Source of the DNA: Clostridium zeae
Lineage (GTDB): Bacteria; Bacillota; Clostridia; Clostridiales; Clostridiaceae
Direction of reading: 5' to 3'
Assembly (NCBI RefSeq): GCF_017312485.1
Contig: NZ_BMBA01000002.1
Location: forward strand, 734,635-798,634
Length of the DNA: 64,000 nt
Position 1 is the first letter of the stretch, and each line of letters starts with the position of its first letter. Made by a program: the position numbers and the translations under genes. This document shows, piece by piece, positions 41,120 through 50,439 of this stretch. Below the pieces are notes generated by a model, which was given only the letters and a program-made list of their open reading frames with translations, did not search any database and was not told where the DNA came from.

Positions 41120-42106
41120 TTAAATTGCATCTTCTGGAAATATAACTCCGCCTTTATTTCTTGCAATTGTTTGTACTTCACTAACAATTAAGCTATGATC
41201 TAGCATTTTATAACAGCTTTCTAAATCATTATTTTCGATCATGCTAGCAAATTCCAAAAATTCATTAACCATTCTATGTTTATAGTTATTTTCATTGATT
41301 TTTGAACTAGTTCCATCATTCATTAATAGTTCAAAGCTTTCACAAACATTAGCTGGAGTGTCTTGATATATGCAGCCTTTATCACCTTGGATATTGTTTG
41401 CAATAGGTGCTTTACAATCTTTTGCTCCAACACAAACGCATTTAAATTTTCCATAATCTAATATCAAGATTCCTGATGTATCTATACCTCTTTCAATATT
41501 TGGATAGTACTCAATTTCCTCAGGTTTTCCAAATAAGCCTACTACATAATGAATATTATATATATTTAAATCCATTAATGCCCCACCAGCAAATTTAGGA
41601 TTAAAAGCAGGTAATATATTTCCTTTTTTAAAACTATCATATCTACTAGAATATTGAGAATAGTTGCACTGTACAATTTTAATATCACCTAAGCTTGGAA
41701 GTAATTCTTTAATTTTTTTATAATTAGGAAGATATTGATTAGTAATTGCTTCAAAAATAAATAATTGTTTTTCCTTAGCCAAATTACTCAAAGTTACTGC
41801 TTGTTTATATGTTGATGTAAATGGTTTTTCAACGATAACATTCTTATTTGCTTCTAAGGCTTTTTTAGCAAATTCAAAATGAAGATTATTAGGTAATCCA
41901 ATATAAATTGCATCTAAATCCATACTTAATAATTCATCATAATTGTAGAAAAGCTCCTGTATACCATATTCAGCCTTAAACTTTTCCATTGCCTCTTCAT
42001 CTCTTTCAGTTCCACAAATAGCCACAAATTCTAAGTCCTTTAAATTTGAACTTGTTGATAATAAATCCCTTACTATCATTCCTGCTCCAACAATACCTAA
42101 TCTCAT
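41120..42106 (-). CDS. Gfo/Idh/MocA-family oxidoreductase (last gene of sugar operon)
   Basis: The 328-residue dehydrogenase has the Rossmann start MRLGIVGAGMIVRDLLSTSS, DAIYIGLPNNLHFEFAKKAL, catalytic-lysine motif EKPFTSTYKQA, and GGALMDLNIYNIHYVVGLFG in the substrate domain. It should oxidise or reduce a sugar or polyol with NAD(P). The ATG at 42106 follows GAGGAGG. It is third in an operon after another Gfo/Idh gene and an RpiA-like gene, so the three probably act on one unusual sugar. Confidence 0.88.
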   Translation of the reverse strand: MRLGIVGAGMIVRDLLSTSSNLKDLEFVAICGTERDEEAMEKFKAEYGIQELFYNYDELLSMDLDAIYIGLPNNLHFEFAKKALEANKNVIVEKPFTSTYKQAVTLSNLAKEKQLFIFEAITNQYLPNYKKIKELLPSLGDIKIVQCNYSQYSSRYDSFKKGNILPAFNPKFAGGALMDLNIYNIHYVVGLFGKPEEIEYYPNIERGIDTSGILILDYGKFKCVCVGAKDCKAPIANNIQGDKGCIYQDTPANVCESFELLMNDGTSSKINENNYKHRMVNEFLEFASMIENNDLESCYKMLDHSLIVSEVQTIARNKGGVIFPEDAI

Positions 42107-42156
42107 ATTATTTCCTCCTCTTCTTATGAAAAACAAATCAAATTTAATTAAGAATA

Positions 42157-42846
42157 TTAATTCTTTTGAATAATTCTAATTCCATTTTCTCCTGCTATAA
42201 TTAACTTGGTGACTTCTCTGGTAAACAAAGAAGTTCCAACTACACCTACAATATCATTTAGCTTGTTATTTAATTCTTTGAAATCTTCTATAGCATTGAA
42301 CTTTACATCTAGTATAAAGTTACCATCATCAGTTACTAAGTATCCATCCTTACTATTAGTAGTTCTGACTAAAGGATCTCCACCTAAGGTTTTAACCCTT
42401 TTACTTACATAACCTAAGGAATCTTTAACCACTTCTAAGGAAATAGGATATATAACACTTAATTGTTTCTTATACTTTTGTTCATCTATCAGTAAAATAT
42501 ATTCCTTTGCCATTGAACCAATTAATTTTTCTTTTGTAAAAACGCCTCCACCACCTTTGGAAGCATAGAAGTTTTCATCTACTTCTCCGCACCCATCAAA
42601 AGCAACATCTACTTCTTCTATAAAACTTGTTGGAAGTACTTCAATCCCATTTTTAATGCAAATACGCTTTGTACTATCAGATGGTGTTACGATCCTAACT
42701 TTAAGGTTATTTTCATCCATAGCTTTGCGTAACAAATCAATTAAACAAGCAATATTTCTTCCTGCGCCTAGACCAATTACGCTATGATTTTTTATAGATT
42801 CCATAGCTTTTTCAGCACATAATTTTCTTAAATTATCTTCATTCAT
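42157..42846 (-). CDS. rpiA: Ribose-5-phosphate isomerase A-like protein
   Basis: The 229-residue protein has the RpiA fold markers IGLGAGRNIACLIDLL, VTPSDSTKRI, DVAFDGCGEVDENF, SKGGGGVFTKEKLIGSM and a C-terminal VVGTSLFTREVTKLII. The usual active-site text is DGADEID; here it is DGCGEVD, and the phosphate loop differs (GAGRN for GTGST). It may therefore be a paralogue for another aldose phosphate and not the housekeeping isomerase. It lies between two Gfo/Idh genes, 5 nt after the first. Confidence 0.82.
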   Translation of the reverse strand: MNEDNLRKLCAEKAMESIKNHSVIGLGAGRNIACLIDLLRKAMDENNLKVRIVTPSDSTKRICIKNGIEVLPTSFIEEVDVAFDGCGEVDENFYASKGGGGVFTKEKLIGSMAKEYILLIDEQKYKKQLSVIYPISLEVVKDSLGYVSKRVKTLGGDPLVRTTNSKDGYLVTDDGNFILDVKFNAIEDFKELNNKLNDIVGVVGTSLFTREVTKLIIAGENGIRIIQKN

Positions 42847-42851
42847 ACTGT

Positions 42852-43868
42852 TTACCTTAAATCCTTTACTCCAGTTTCTAATATGTCCATTTGCAATAAA
42901 GTCTGTTCATCAGTTATGGTTTTATCTTTGCCATTTATAATTGCTTCATATAAATCGTCATATACTCTACCATAATCACCCTTCACTGATTTTACTTTTT
43001 CCTCATGGATATCACCATTGTCATCAACATATGTAAGCACACCATAATGGCTAAGGGTATCCACACCAAAATCCTTATTTTCAGGCATATAAAATAGTTT
43101 TAAATGCTCTTCTTGGCGATCTTTTGTCTCTTTAACAAAGCAACCTTTCTTTCCATACACTACAAAGCTTGGTCTTCCCTTCACTCTAAAGAAGCTAGAT
43201 TTCACCGATACTTTTAAGGTTCCATAATATAAATCCAAGTCAAAATAATCATTCATCCTGCCTGAACCAAGTAATTGTCTCACATCATAATGAATATCAT
43301 CTGGCTTACCAAAATAACTAATTACTTGATCCAAAGTATGACAGCCATGACCATATAAATATGATAAGGAAGGTTTAAATTCTTTAACAGCTTCAGGCAC
43401 CTCTGGTCTATAATAATCAAAATGCATTTCTAACTCTATTAACTCGCCTAGCTTTCCTTCTTCTATAACCTTTTGAACAGTTAAGAAGTCACTATCAAAC
43501 CTTCTATTTTGATAAGCTTGCACGATTAAGCCTTTTTCTTTTGCTAAAGCAAATATTTCTCTTGCTTCTTCTGATGTTTCCATAAATGGCTTTTCTACTA
43601 AACAATGCTTATTATGTTCTAGTACCATTTTTGCATAGTCATAATGGCTATTATGCATTGTGCAAATCACAATAAGTTGTATTTCTTGGTCATTTAACAA
43701 TTCCTCTAAATTAGATGTATAATTAACGCCCTCAATTCTATTCCATTTTTCATTTTCAGGATTTCTTTGGTAGATTGTTTTCACCTTTATATTTTCTCTT
43801 TGCAGAACAAATGGAAGATGATATCTGTTTGTACTCTTCCCATTTCCTATATAACCAATTGTAAGCAT
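42852..43868 (-). CDS. Gfo/Idh/MocA-family oxidoreductase (first gene of sugar operon)
   Basis: The 338-residue protein resembles the YhhX/YdgJ branch: LTIGYIGNGKSTNRYHLPFV, IQLIVICTMHNSHYDYAKMV, the lysine motif EKPFMETSEEAREIF, then VQAYQNRRFDSDFLTVQKVI and LYGHGCHTLDQVISYFGKPD. The FxxxP and EKP motifs and the YxNRR-type motif are seen in sugar dehydrogenases of this branch. The ATG follows GAGGAGGT. It heads the operon with the RpiA-like and second Gfo/Idh genes. Confidence 0.88.
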   Translation of the reverse strand: MLTIGYIGNGKSTNRYHLPFVLQRENIKVKTIYQRNPENEKWNRIEGVNYTSNLEELLNDQEIQLIVICTMHNSHYDYAKMVLEHNKHCLVEKPFMETSEEAREIFALAKEKGLIVQAYQNRRFDSDFLTVQKVIEEGKLGELIELEMHFDYYRPEVPEAVKEFKPSLSYLYGHGCHTLDQVISYFGKPDDIHYDVRQLLGSGRMNDYFDLDLYYGTLKVSVKSSFFRVKGRPSFVVYGKKGCFVKETKDRQEEHLKLFYMPENKDFGVDTLSHYGVLTYVDDNGDIHEEKVKSVKGDYGRVYDDLYEAIINGKDKTITDEQTLLQMDILETGVKDLR

Positions 43869-44036
43869 AGTTACCTCCTCAAAACAATTTTTACCCTATA
43901 TATTTTTTAAGCTGAACTTTCTTCATATTAATATTCTTAGTTGCCTCTTTAGCTTTATTATAATAATTCAACTAGTCTTTCTACAAACTAAAGTATTTCA
44001 CCTAAAATGGTGAAATGCTTTAAATTAACTGTAACT

Positions 44037-44086
44037 AAAATAATCCTATAGTCAGTTGTCTATACTTTTGACTATAGGATTATTTT
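44037..44086. terminator. Long-stem terminator downstream of the PRD regulator
   Basis: AAAATAATCCTATAGTCA and TGACTATAGGATTATTTT are perfect 18-bp arms with a 14-nt loop. It ends transcripts coming from the PRD regulator through MITE copy C. A second hairpin AAGTATTTCACC/GGTGAAATGCTT (43991-44019) lies closer to the Gfo/Idh start. The stretch 43869-44036 otherwise holds only the operon promoter region. Confidence 0.75.
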
Positions 44087-44103
44087 ACTGTAATTTATTT
44101 TTA

Positions 44104-44342
44104 GGCTATATTTAAGAAAATTATTGAAATTAATTGGTTATACAGGAGACGCTATATGAGCGAGCTATTAGAATTAAATGATTTTTTCAGATGGAATGGC
44201 GGTAAAAACTGTACTGTTTGAACGTAGTGAGTTTACAGTTTTAGCCATGGAATATGACAAAATCATATTAATTCTTTGCGTAAGCTCATTAAAGCGTCGG
44301 ATGAATAACCAATTAATTTCAACACGGTTCTTTAACAGCGCC
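44104..44342 (+). mobile_element. MITE-like element, family 1, internally deleted copy C
   Basis: 239 bp from GGCTATATTTAAG to CTTTAACAGCGCC, with TA on both sides (44102-44103 and 44343-44344). The inner arms TTGAAATTAATTGGTTAT and ATAACCAATTAATTTCAA are a perfect 18-bp inverted repeat. About 180 bp of the interior seen in copies A and B is missing, joining the ORF directly to the AAAACTGTACTGTT stem. Its right end overlaps the last codons of the PRD regulator gene. Confidence 0.8.
44156..44221 (+). CDS. 21-codon ORF inside MITE copy C
   Basis: Same ATG context (GGAGACGCTATATG) and N-terminus (MSELLELNDFFRWNGGKN) as in copies A and B, but the internal deletion gives a new C-terminus (CTV) and stop. 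Expression unknown. Confidence 0.3.
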   Translation: MSELLELNDFFRWNGGKNCTV

Positions 44343-45822
44343 TATTTTTATAACCATTAACGTATTCTACTATCATGTCTATATCATTTTGATCAATTTC
44401 AGGCTTTATTCTAATGAAAGGAATATTAGTAATATCAGCTATTGTTGAAGTTGTTATTATTAAATCTACACTTTTTAGATTTTCCTCATCTTCATACATA
44501 AATTCTTGATAACCATAAAATCCACAAACCTCCACTCTTTCTCCAAAGGCATTTTGAATTTTATCCTTAATAAGGCTTAATATTGACTGATCATAATCAC
44601 AAACAATTACTGTATTTAATTTATATTTCCATATTCCACACATAGATACCAAATGAAGAGTTATGTAAGCTAAATCAATAAGCGGCACATCCAAATTCAA
44701 TTTTTTCTTAATAATCAGAGTAATCTCATTTGCCATCTTAAATTCTGTCTTATAGGATTTAACGACTTTTTCATCTATTTTATTTGATATGCAATGCCTA
44801 TATTTCAAACGATTTATCATTGGAGTAATATATAAAATCAGCTTATATTTATAATCTGGATTATTCTTTAAATCTACCTTGAATTTTTCATATAAAACTA
44901 TCAAATACTCCTCTACTACTGAAGTAGCTTCTTCTTTCTCTATATCTTTAAATTTAGTTCCACTAAGAAATTGCTTTGACCTAAAATACTCCTGCAAGTT
45001 AAGCCATTCTGCCTTTGATAACTTCACACTTAGCTGATTTTCTACTTTTTCACGTATTGCAGAAATCACTTCCATTAACTCACCGTTTACTTCATCAAAA
45101 CCGTTTAAATTAAAGCCTAATTTGTTACGCTTAATGGCAATCAATATCTCATAGCATAAAAGTTGATAGCTGTGTCCCGATAGATAATAATTATATCTTC
45201 TGCTTTCCTCACTTACTATGTAGTAAATATCTTTAACTGCTGTGACAGCATCAGCTTCTTCAAATAAGTAACTCCAGTATTTTGAAACAGTGCTTAAATT
45301 AATCCTTATTGCTAGAACCCAGCTTATAATATTTCTTTTTTCTTTTTCTGTTGCATTAAGTGTAATTCCCTCAGTTAAAGAATAGCTTATTCCTAATCTT
45401 AAATTTTTCTTTAACCATTTATTTATAAACGTAATGTCATTATTTACAGTAGCATCTGACACACTTAAGGCTTCTACTAATTCTTCTATTGAGATATTCT
45501 TTTTTATTGTCAATTTTAGTAATATGTACATTTGTCTATCTATAGGTAAACTTGGTGTTTCAATTATATATTCATAATCTAATACTTTTCTAATAATATT
45601 ATTTTTCTTTACAATATCTTTATTTGCTTTACTAAGGGAATAACCTCTTTTTAAACTAGCTTCAACCTTCACATCATATTCTTTCAATAAATCATTGATT
45701 TCTTTAATATCATTTCTTATTGTGCGAATCGTAACATTACAAAGTCTAGCTAATTCATTTCCAGTTATGTACTCATCTGTATTTAAGATTATATTTAAAA
45801 TATCTCGATGTCTTCGATTCAA
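44332..45822 (-). CDS. PRD-domain (BglG/MtlR-type) transcriptional regulator
   Basis: The product, about 496 residues, has an HTH (DEYITGNELARLCNVTIRTI), a second helix-turn-helix region (ISIEELVEALSVSDATVNND), two PRD modules (YQLLCYEILIAIKRNKLGFN; YRHCISNKIDEKVVKSYKTE, with VPLIDLAYITLHLV) and a C-terminal EIIB-like domain (NTVIVCDYDQSILSLIKDKI). PTS phosphorylation of PRD histidines normally controls such activators. No EIIA domain follows. A TTG at 45822 lies 8 nt after AGGTGA; the upstream ATG (45843) lacks a site. The last codons (NRRC-stop) lie within the terminal repeat of MITE copy C. Confidence 0.85.
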   Translation of the reverse strand: MNRRHRDILNIILNTDEYITGNELARLCNVTIRTIRNDIKEINDLLKEYDVKVEASLKRGYSLSKANKDIVKKNNIIRKVLDYEYIIETPSLPIDRQMYILLKLTIKKNISIEELVEALSVSDATVNNDITFINKWLKKNLRLGISYSLTEGITLNATEKEKRNIISWVLAIRINLSTVSKYWSYLFEEADAVTAVKDIYYIVSEESRRYNYYLSGHSYQLLCYEILIAIKRNKLGFNLNGFDEVNGELMEVISAIREKVENQLSVKLSKAEWLNLQEYFRSKQFLSGTKFKDIEKEEATSVVEEYLIVLYEKFKVDLKNNPDYKYKLILYITPMINRLKYRHCISNKIDEKVVKSYKTEFKMANEITLIIKKKLNLDVPLIDLAYITLHLVSMCGIWKYKLNTVIVCDYDQSILSLIKDKIQNAFGERVEVCGFYGYQEFMYEDEENLKSVDLIITTSTIADITNIPFIRIKPEIDQNDIDMIVEYVNGYKNRRC

Positions 45823-46030
45823 ATTTATGGTCACCTGCCTCATATATAAATAAACGAATCTACTTTTAATATTTATATTATATATACATATTAAAAATAA
45901 AACTATTTATTTTTGATTTTAAGTATTATACCTAAATCAATTAAGTTAGATGGGCTTGTTCTATAAATATTTAGAGGCATTAGAATCAACAATATATCGA
46001 TAACAATTTTACACTATTATTATACACTTT

Positions 46031-47449
46031 TTATTTAGCCGATCCTAAATCAAAAGTAAAACAAGTCTCATTTATTCCATCACTTTGAACATAGATGTCA
46101 CCATTCATTCTTGTGACTATTTCCTTTGCTATTGATAACCCTAAACCTGCACCTTCTTCTTTGTGAGATTTATCCACTTTGTAAAAGCGGTCAAATATAA
46201 GCTTCAAGTCTCCATTATTAATTGAAGATCCTGTATTGTGTACAGCTATTATAACTCTTCCATTTTCACTTTTTGCAGATAAGGTTATTTTGCTGACGCC
46301 TTTAGCAAATTTTAATGCATTGTCTATTAAAATAGTTAGCACTTGGCTAATACGATCTATATTCCCTTTAGCGTATATCTTTGAACTTCTAGGTTCTATA
46401 GTAAAACAAATGTTTTTTCCCTTAGCAAGAATTTCAAACTTATCTTGTTGATCGTACAAAATATTTAAAACATCAACAATTTGAATATCGAAAGGCTCTT
46501 TTCTTGATTGAAGTCTGGATAATTCAAATAAATCATTTACCAATCTATTTAGTCTCTCAATTTCATTATAAATAACATCATAAAAGTGTCTTCTCTTTAC
46601 ATCATCCTTAACCATTCCTTCCTTAAGCGGAATAATTAAGCCTTTTACGGCTGTAAGTGGAGAACGTAGCTCATGGGATACATTTGCCACATAATCTCTC
46701 CTAGTCTGCTCAAGTCTAGCAGCTTCAGTGATATCACGAAAGAGTACAACAGTTCCTACAGAAATATCTCCTTCTGAAAGTATAGGAGATGCTGAAATCA
46801 GTATTGTTTTCTCATTTACAATGCAGGTAGCTGTTTCAGTTTTTAGATTTTCTATTGCTGCTAAGGATACTTTATATGTTTCTTTATAAATATCTCCTTT
46901 TAAATCTTTTATGCTGTTTACTACTCCAAACATCTTTTCAAATGTACTATTTTTTAAACTTATCTCCTGATCCATATCAAAGCATAATAGCCCATCACTC
47001 ATAGAATTAAGTATCTGCCTTAATAAATTTCCCTCAATTGTGAGCGAGTTGATTGTGCTAGATAGTTCACTAGCTAATTGATTCAACGTAACTGCCAGTT
47101 GACCGATTTCTCCACTATAATTTCCCTTTGCTCTAACTGAAAAATCTCCTTCTGACATAGCTATAGCAACTTTTCGCATTTCAACAAGCGGATTTGCCAT
47201 TTTTTTAGATGCATAAAAGACAATTGGCCCCAAAACTGCAACTGTAATTAGCATTAAACCTAGCAATCCTGTATTTATACCAAATATTATTGTATTAGCA
47301 GAAGCTATCTTTTCCTCTATATATGCTCCGTAAAAGGTATATAAGGTTACAGTTAATCCTATGGAAATCAATATTAATACTGACATTACTATAAAAATAG
47401 TTTTTACAACTGAGCTCTTTACGTTTAAATATTCTTCTTTTTTTCTCAT
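46031..47449 (-). CDS. Sensor histidine kinase, PhoR/ResE type
   Basis: The 472-residue kinase has two membrane segments (about 17-38 and 58-78) with a very short external loop, HAMP (KMANPLVEMRKVAIAMSEGD), a PAS-like domain (LRQILNSMSDGLLCFDMDQE), HisKA with the phospho-acceptor in VANVSHELRSPL, and HATPase_c (LIDNALKFAKG, GAGLGLSIAKEI). The short loop suggests sensing in the membrane or by the PAS domain. It overlaps its response regulator gene by 4 nt and is cotranscribed with it. Confidence 0.93.
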   Translation of the reverse strand: MRKKEEYLNVKSSVVKTIFIVMSVLILISIGLTVTLYTFYGAYIEEKIASANTIIFGINTGLLGLMLITVAVLGPIVFYASKKMANPLVEMRKVAIAMSEGDFSVRAKGNYSGEIGQLAVTLNQLASELSSTINSLTIEGNLLRQILNSMSDGLLCFDMDQEISLKNSTFEKMFGVVNSIKDLKGDIYKETYKVSLAAIENLKTETATCIVNEKTILISASPILSEGDISVGTVVLFRDITEAARLEQTRRDYVANVSHELRSPLTAVKGLIIPLKEGMVKDDVKRRHFYDVIYNEIERLNRLVNDLFELSRLQSRKEPFDIQIVDVLNILYDQQDKFEILAKGKNICFTIEPRSSKIYAKGNIDRISQVLTILIDNALKFAKGVSKITLSAKSENGRVIIAVHNTGSSINNGDLKLIFDRFYKVDKSHKEEGAGLGLSIAKEIVTRMNGDIYVQSDGINETCFTFDLGSAK

Positions 47450-48132
47450 AGGCTACCCTCAAACTTATATCCTACCCCATAAACAGATTGAATTCTCTCT
47501 GCATACTCTCTAGGCAAATGTGAACGAATTCTATTAATATGTGTATCAATAGTTCTCCTATCCACATAAGTATAATCCGCTCCCCATATCTCGTTTAACA
47601 GCTCATCTCTTGATAGTACAACTCCTGGATTTGATAATAGCATAAATAGTATTTCAATTTCTTTAGGAGTAGCATTAATTGAAGAATTTTCTAAAGTAAG
47701 TTTGTAGATTGATGCATTTACTTCAAGTTCCTGAAATTTTATGACTGCTGACTTCTTTTTTATACTTACATCTTCTAGCCTTCTAAGTACAGTTTTTACT
47801 CTTGCGACAACTTCCCTTGGATTAAAAGGTTTCACAATGTAGTCGTCAGCTCCCAGTTCTAATCCTAGAAGAATATCAATTTCTTCTCCCTTTGCTGTAA
47901 GCATAATAATAGGCACCTTAGATACCTTACGAATCTCTTTGCATACCTCAATACCTGATAGATGTGGCATCATTATATCCAAGATAATGAGATCAAAATC
48001 ATTTTCTAAAGATTTTCTTAGAGATTCTCTACCATCATAAACACTTGTATATAAAAAATTATCAGCCTCTAGATATATCCCAAGAGAACTATGAACTGCC
48101 ATATCATCATCACATATCAAAATATGTGCCAT
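47446..48132 (-). CDS. OmpR/PhoB-family response regulator
   Basis: The 228-residue protein has a receiver domain with acidic pocket ICDDD, phospho-acceptor Asp52 in LIILDIMMPHLSG, conserved Thr in MLTAKGEEIDI and Lys in DYIVKPFNPRE, and a C-terminal winged helix (INATPKEIEILFMLLSNPGV, YVDRRTIDTHINRIRSHL). It is phosphorylated by the kinase encoded immediately downstream. The ATG follows GGGAGGAG. Confidence 0.95.
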   Translation of the reverse strand: MAHILICDDDMAVHSSLGIYLEADNFLYTSVYDGRESLRKSLENDFDLIILDIMMPHLSGIEVCKEIRKVSKVPIIMLTAKGEEIDILLGLELGADDYIVKPFNPREVVARVKTVLRRLEDVSIKKKSAVIKFQELEVNASIYKLTLENSSINATPKEIEILFMLLSNPGVVLSRDELLNEIWGADYTYVDRRTIDTHINRIRSHLPREYAERIQSVYGVGYKFEGSL

Positions 48133-48195
48133 ATAAACTCCTCCCTGCTATTTTTAATATTTAATATATAATTTTATTATATATTAATATTTTTA

Positions 48196-49092
48196 TCATG
48201 GCATCACATAAACACCAATGCCTATTAAACCTGGTCCTACATGAACACCTAAAGCGGGACTTATGGTTCCTACTAATTTAATCTTGCATTTAGGAATTAG
48301 CTGTTCTATTTTATCTTTAATATGTTCTAAGTCTAATACCTCTCCACTGTACATAAGAGCAATCTCAGCTTTATTTCCCTTACTTGCAAATTCTTTTGCT
48401 AAAGTGACAGCTTTGCTAATACACTTCTTTGAGCCTCTTTCTTTCCCTGCAATACAGTAAGTACCGTCTTCTCCACAGGTAATCACTGGCTTTATCCCAA
48501 GCGCAGCACCGATCATTGAAGCTACTCTTCCTATCCTCCCACCCTTTCTTAAATATTCTAAGGTTTCTACACAGAAAAAGATCTTTGAGTTTCCATATTC
48601 TTGTTCTAGTGACATTATAGTTTCCTCATAGTTTTTTCCTTCTTCAAGGTGGTTTGCTGCTGATATTGCATACAACCCACTTCCTATACTTATGTTCTTT
48701 GTATCAAATAGATATATTTCAATACCTTTTTCTTTAAATTCATCACTTATTAATCTAATAAGATTGAAGGTACCACTCAAATTACTTGATATACTTACAG
48801 ATATGACTTTCTTGTAACCATCTCTAATAATCTCCTCAAATATTTCTTTCGCATCGCTATACTCCGGTAATGATGTTTTTGGAATTTCTTCATTTAGTCT
48901 TTTATAAACTTCTTCTGGTAAAATATCAATTCTATCTCTATAAGATGCATCCTTATAATTTATACGAAGTGGCACTGAATATATCGGAAACTTAGCCATG
49001 TATTCTTCTGGTACATCACAAGAAGAATCAACTAAAATAGCAAAATCATATTGATTATTCTTTAAACCACTTTTATTTGATTTAGTATTCAT
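48196..49092 (-). CDS. DegV-family fatty-acid-binding protein
   Basis: The 298-residue protein has the DegV signatures FAILVDSSCDVPEEYM, SVSISSNLSGTFNLIRL, LEYLRKGGRIGRVASMIGAA and KPVITCGEDGTY, with C-terminal GPGLIGIGVY. DegV/FakB proteins present a bound fatty acid to the kinase FakA for incorporation into phospholipid. No fakA is adjacent. The ATG at 49092 follows AAAGGATG. It is upstream of the two-component genes on the same strand, 63 nt away. Confidence 0.92.
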   Translation of the reverse strand: MNTKSNKSGLKNNQYDFAILVDSSCDVPEEYMAKFPIYSVPLRINYKDASYRDRIDILPEEVYKRLNEEIPKTSLPEYSDAKEIFEEIIRDGYKKVISVSISSNLSGTFNLIRLISDEFKEKGIEIYLFDTKNISIGSGLYAISAANHLEEGKNYEETIMSLEQEYGNSKIFFCVETLEYLRKGGRIGRVASMIGAALGIKPVITCGEDGTYCIAGKERGSKKCISKAVTLAKEFASKGNKAEIALMYSGEVLDLEHIKDKIEQLIPKCKIKLVGTISPALGVHVGPGLIGIGVYVMP

Positions 49093-49251
49093 AAATAACA
49101 TCCTTTCTATTAATATTTAACTCTTAAACTATAAAAACTTTAATTCGATTTTATTTAAAGTACATAGTAAATTCTTTAACCTTAGTACTTACTCGCATCT
49201 ATTAATGGTTGTTTCAATAATAATGGACTATTTCAACTTTTCCTTTATAAT

Positions 49252-50358
49252 TTATATACCAGTTAATTCTATGCTGTATTCTTCTTTTAGGGATTCTATC
49301 AGATCCTTTACTGAAAGTAATTTAGTTATTTTATGAGCATTTTGTCCTGCAAACACAAATCCATTTTTTAAATTTCCTTTTTTCGCATTAAATAATGCCA
49401 GAGAGATACAATAAGGACTTTTTTTATAATCACAAGTTTGAATGCATTTGAAAGGACAATTAAAAGGATGCTTTAAATCATTCTTTGCATCATCTATAAA
49501 TCTATTTCTAATTGCTCTTCCTGGTAATCCTACAGGACTTTTTATTATTACTATATCTTCTTCTTTACAATCGATATAAGACTGTTTAAACTCCATGGAT
49601 GCATCACATTCATACGTTGCGACGAAACGAGTCCCCATTTGGACTCCTGATGCCCCCATCTTTATAAATTTATTAATATCTGCTCCTGAGAATATTCCTC
49701 CACCTACAATTACTGGTATATTCACATCATGCTTCGTCTCATATTTTTTAATTTCATCTAACACTTCTGGAACTATTTTTTCCAAAGAATAATTTGAGTC
49801 ATATATTTGTTCTTCCTTAAACCCTAAATGTCCACCAGCCATAGGACCTTCAACCACAAAAGCATCTGGTACATAATTATATTTTTCAATCCATCTTCTG
49901 CTTATAATGCTTGCAGCTCTAGCTGAAGATACTATTGGAACCAACTTTGTCTTGCTTTGCTTATCTACTAAATTTGGCAATTCCATCGGCAACCCTGCTC
50001 CAGAAAAAATTATATCAACACCTTCTTCAACAGATACCTTAACAATTTCCTTATAATCAGATAGTGCTACCATTATGTTTACACCAATAATTCCACTAGT
50101 TTGTGCTTTTGCCTTTCTTATTTCATTTCTAAGTGCTCTTCTATTAGCTTCAAGAAAGTTAGTTCCGAGGTCTTTTTCCTCCATCCCTGTTCCCACAGCA
50201 GAGATTACCCCAATCCCCCCTTCTTTTGCTACAGCCGACGCTAAAGTTGAAAGAGATATTCCAACCCCCATTCCACCTTGAACTATTGGCAACTTAGCAA
50301 CTAAATCTCCAATGACTAGACTTGGCATACTTTTTAAATAATTTATTTTTTCACCCAT
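49252..50358 (-). CDS. Nitronate monooxygenase / FabK-like flavoprotein
   Basis: The 368-residue FMN-dependent TIM barrel has LPIVQGGMGVGISLSTLASA, GVNIMVALSDYKEIVKVSVE, EGPMAGGHLGFKEEQIYD, and the phosphate-binding block PVIVGGGIFSGADINKFIKM then GVQMGTRFVAT. A cysteine-containing insertion (FNCPFKCIQTCDYKKSPYCI) is typical of the longer clostridial members. Relatives oxidise nitronates or reduce enoyl-ACP (FabK); the sequence alone does not settle which. A 22-bp palindrome upstream suggests its own repressor. The ATG at 50358 follows GAGGAG by 10 nt. Confidence 0.87.
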   Translation of the reverse strand: MGEKINYLKSMPSLVIGDLVAKLPIVQGGMGVGISLSTLASAVAKEGGIGVISAVGTGMEEKDLGTNFLEANRRALRNEIRKAKAQTSGIIGVNIMVALSDYKEIVKVSVEEGVDIIFSGAGLPMELPNLVDKQSKTKLVPIVSSARAASIISRRWIEKYNYVPDAFVVEGPMAGGHLGFKEEQIYDSNYSLEKIVPEVLDEIKKYETKHDVNIPVIVGGGIFSGADINKFIKMGASGVQMGTRFVATYECDASMEFKQSYIDCKEEDIVIIKSPVGLPGRAIRNRFIDDAKNDLKHPFNCPFKCIQTCDYKKSPYCISLALFNAKKGNLKNGFVFAGQNAHKITKLLSVKDLIESLKEEYSIELTGI

Positions 50359-50417
50359 AAAAATCAAACTCCTCTTTTAAAATTGGTTATTATTAAAACG
50401 ATTCATTAAATTTGCTT

Positions 50418-50439
50418 AATTAGTAATCGATTACTAATT
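50418..50439. promoter_or_regulatory. 22-bp perfect palindrome, probable operator
   Basis: Half-site AATTAGTAATC followed by its exact reverse complement. It lies about 60 nt upstream of the nitronate monooxygenase start, where a promoter is expected. The TAGTAATC-GATTACTA form resembles MarR-family operators. No regulator gene is adjacent. Confidence 0.65.

Noticed and set aside
44178-44360. 60-codon frame crossing MITE copy C into the PRD regulator gene
   Set aside because: It has no ribosome binding site and covers the element's stem regions; the conserved frame in the element is the one starting at 44156.
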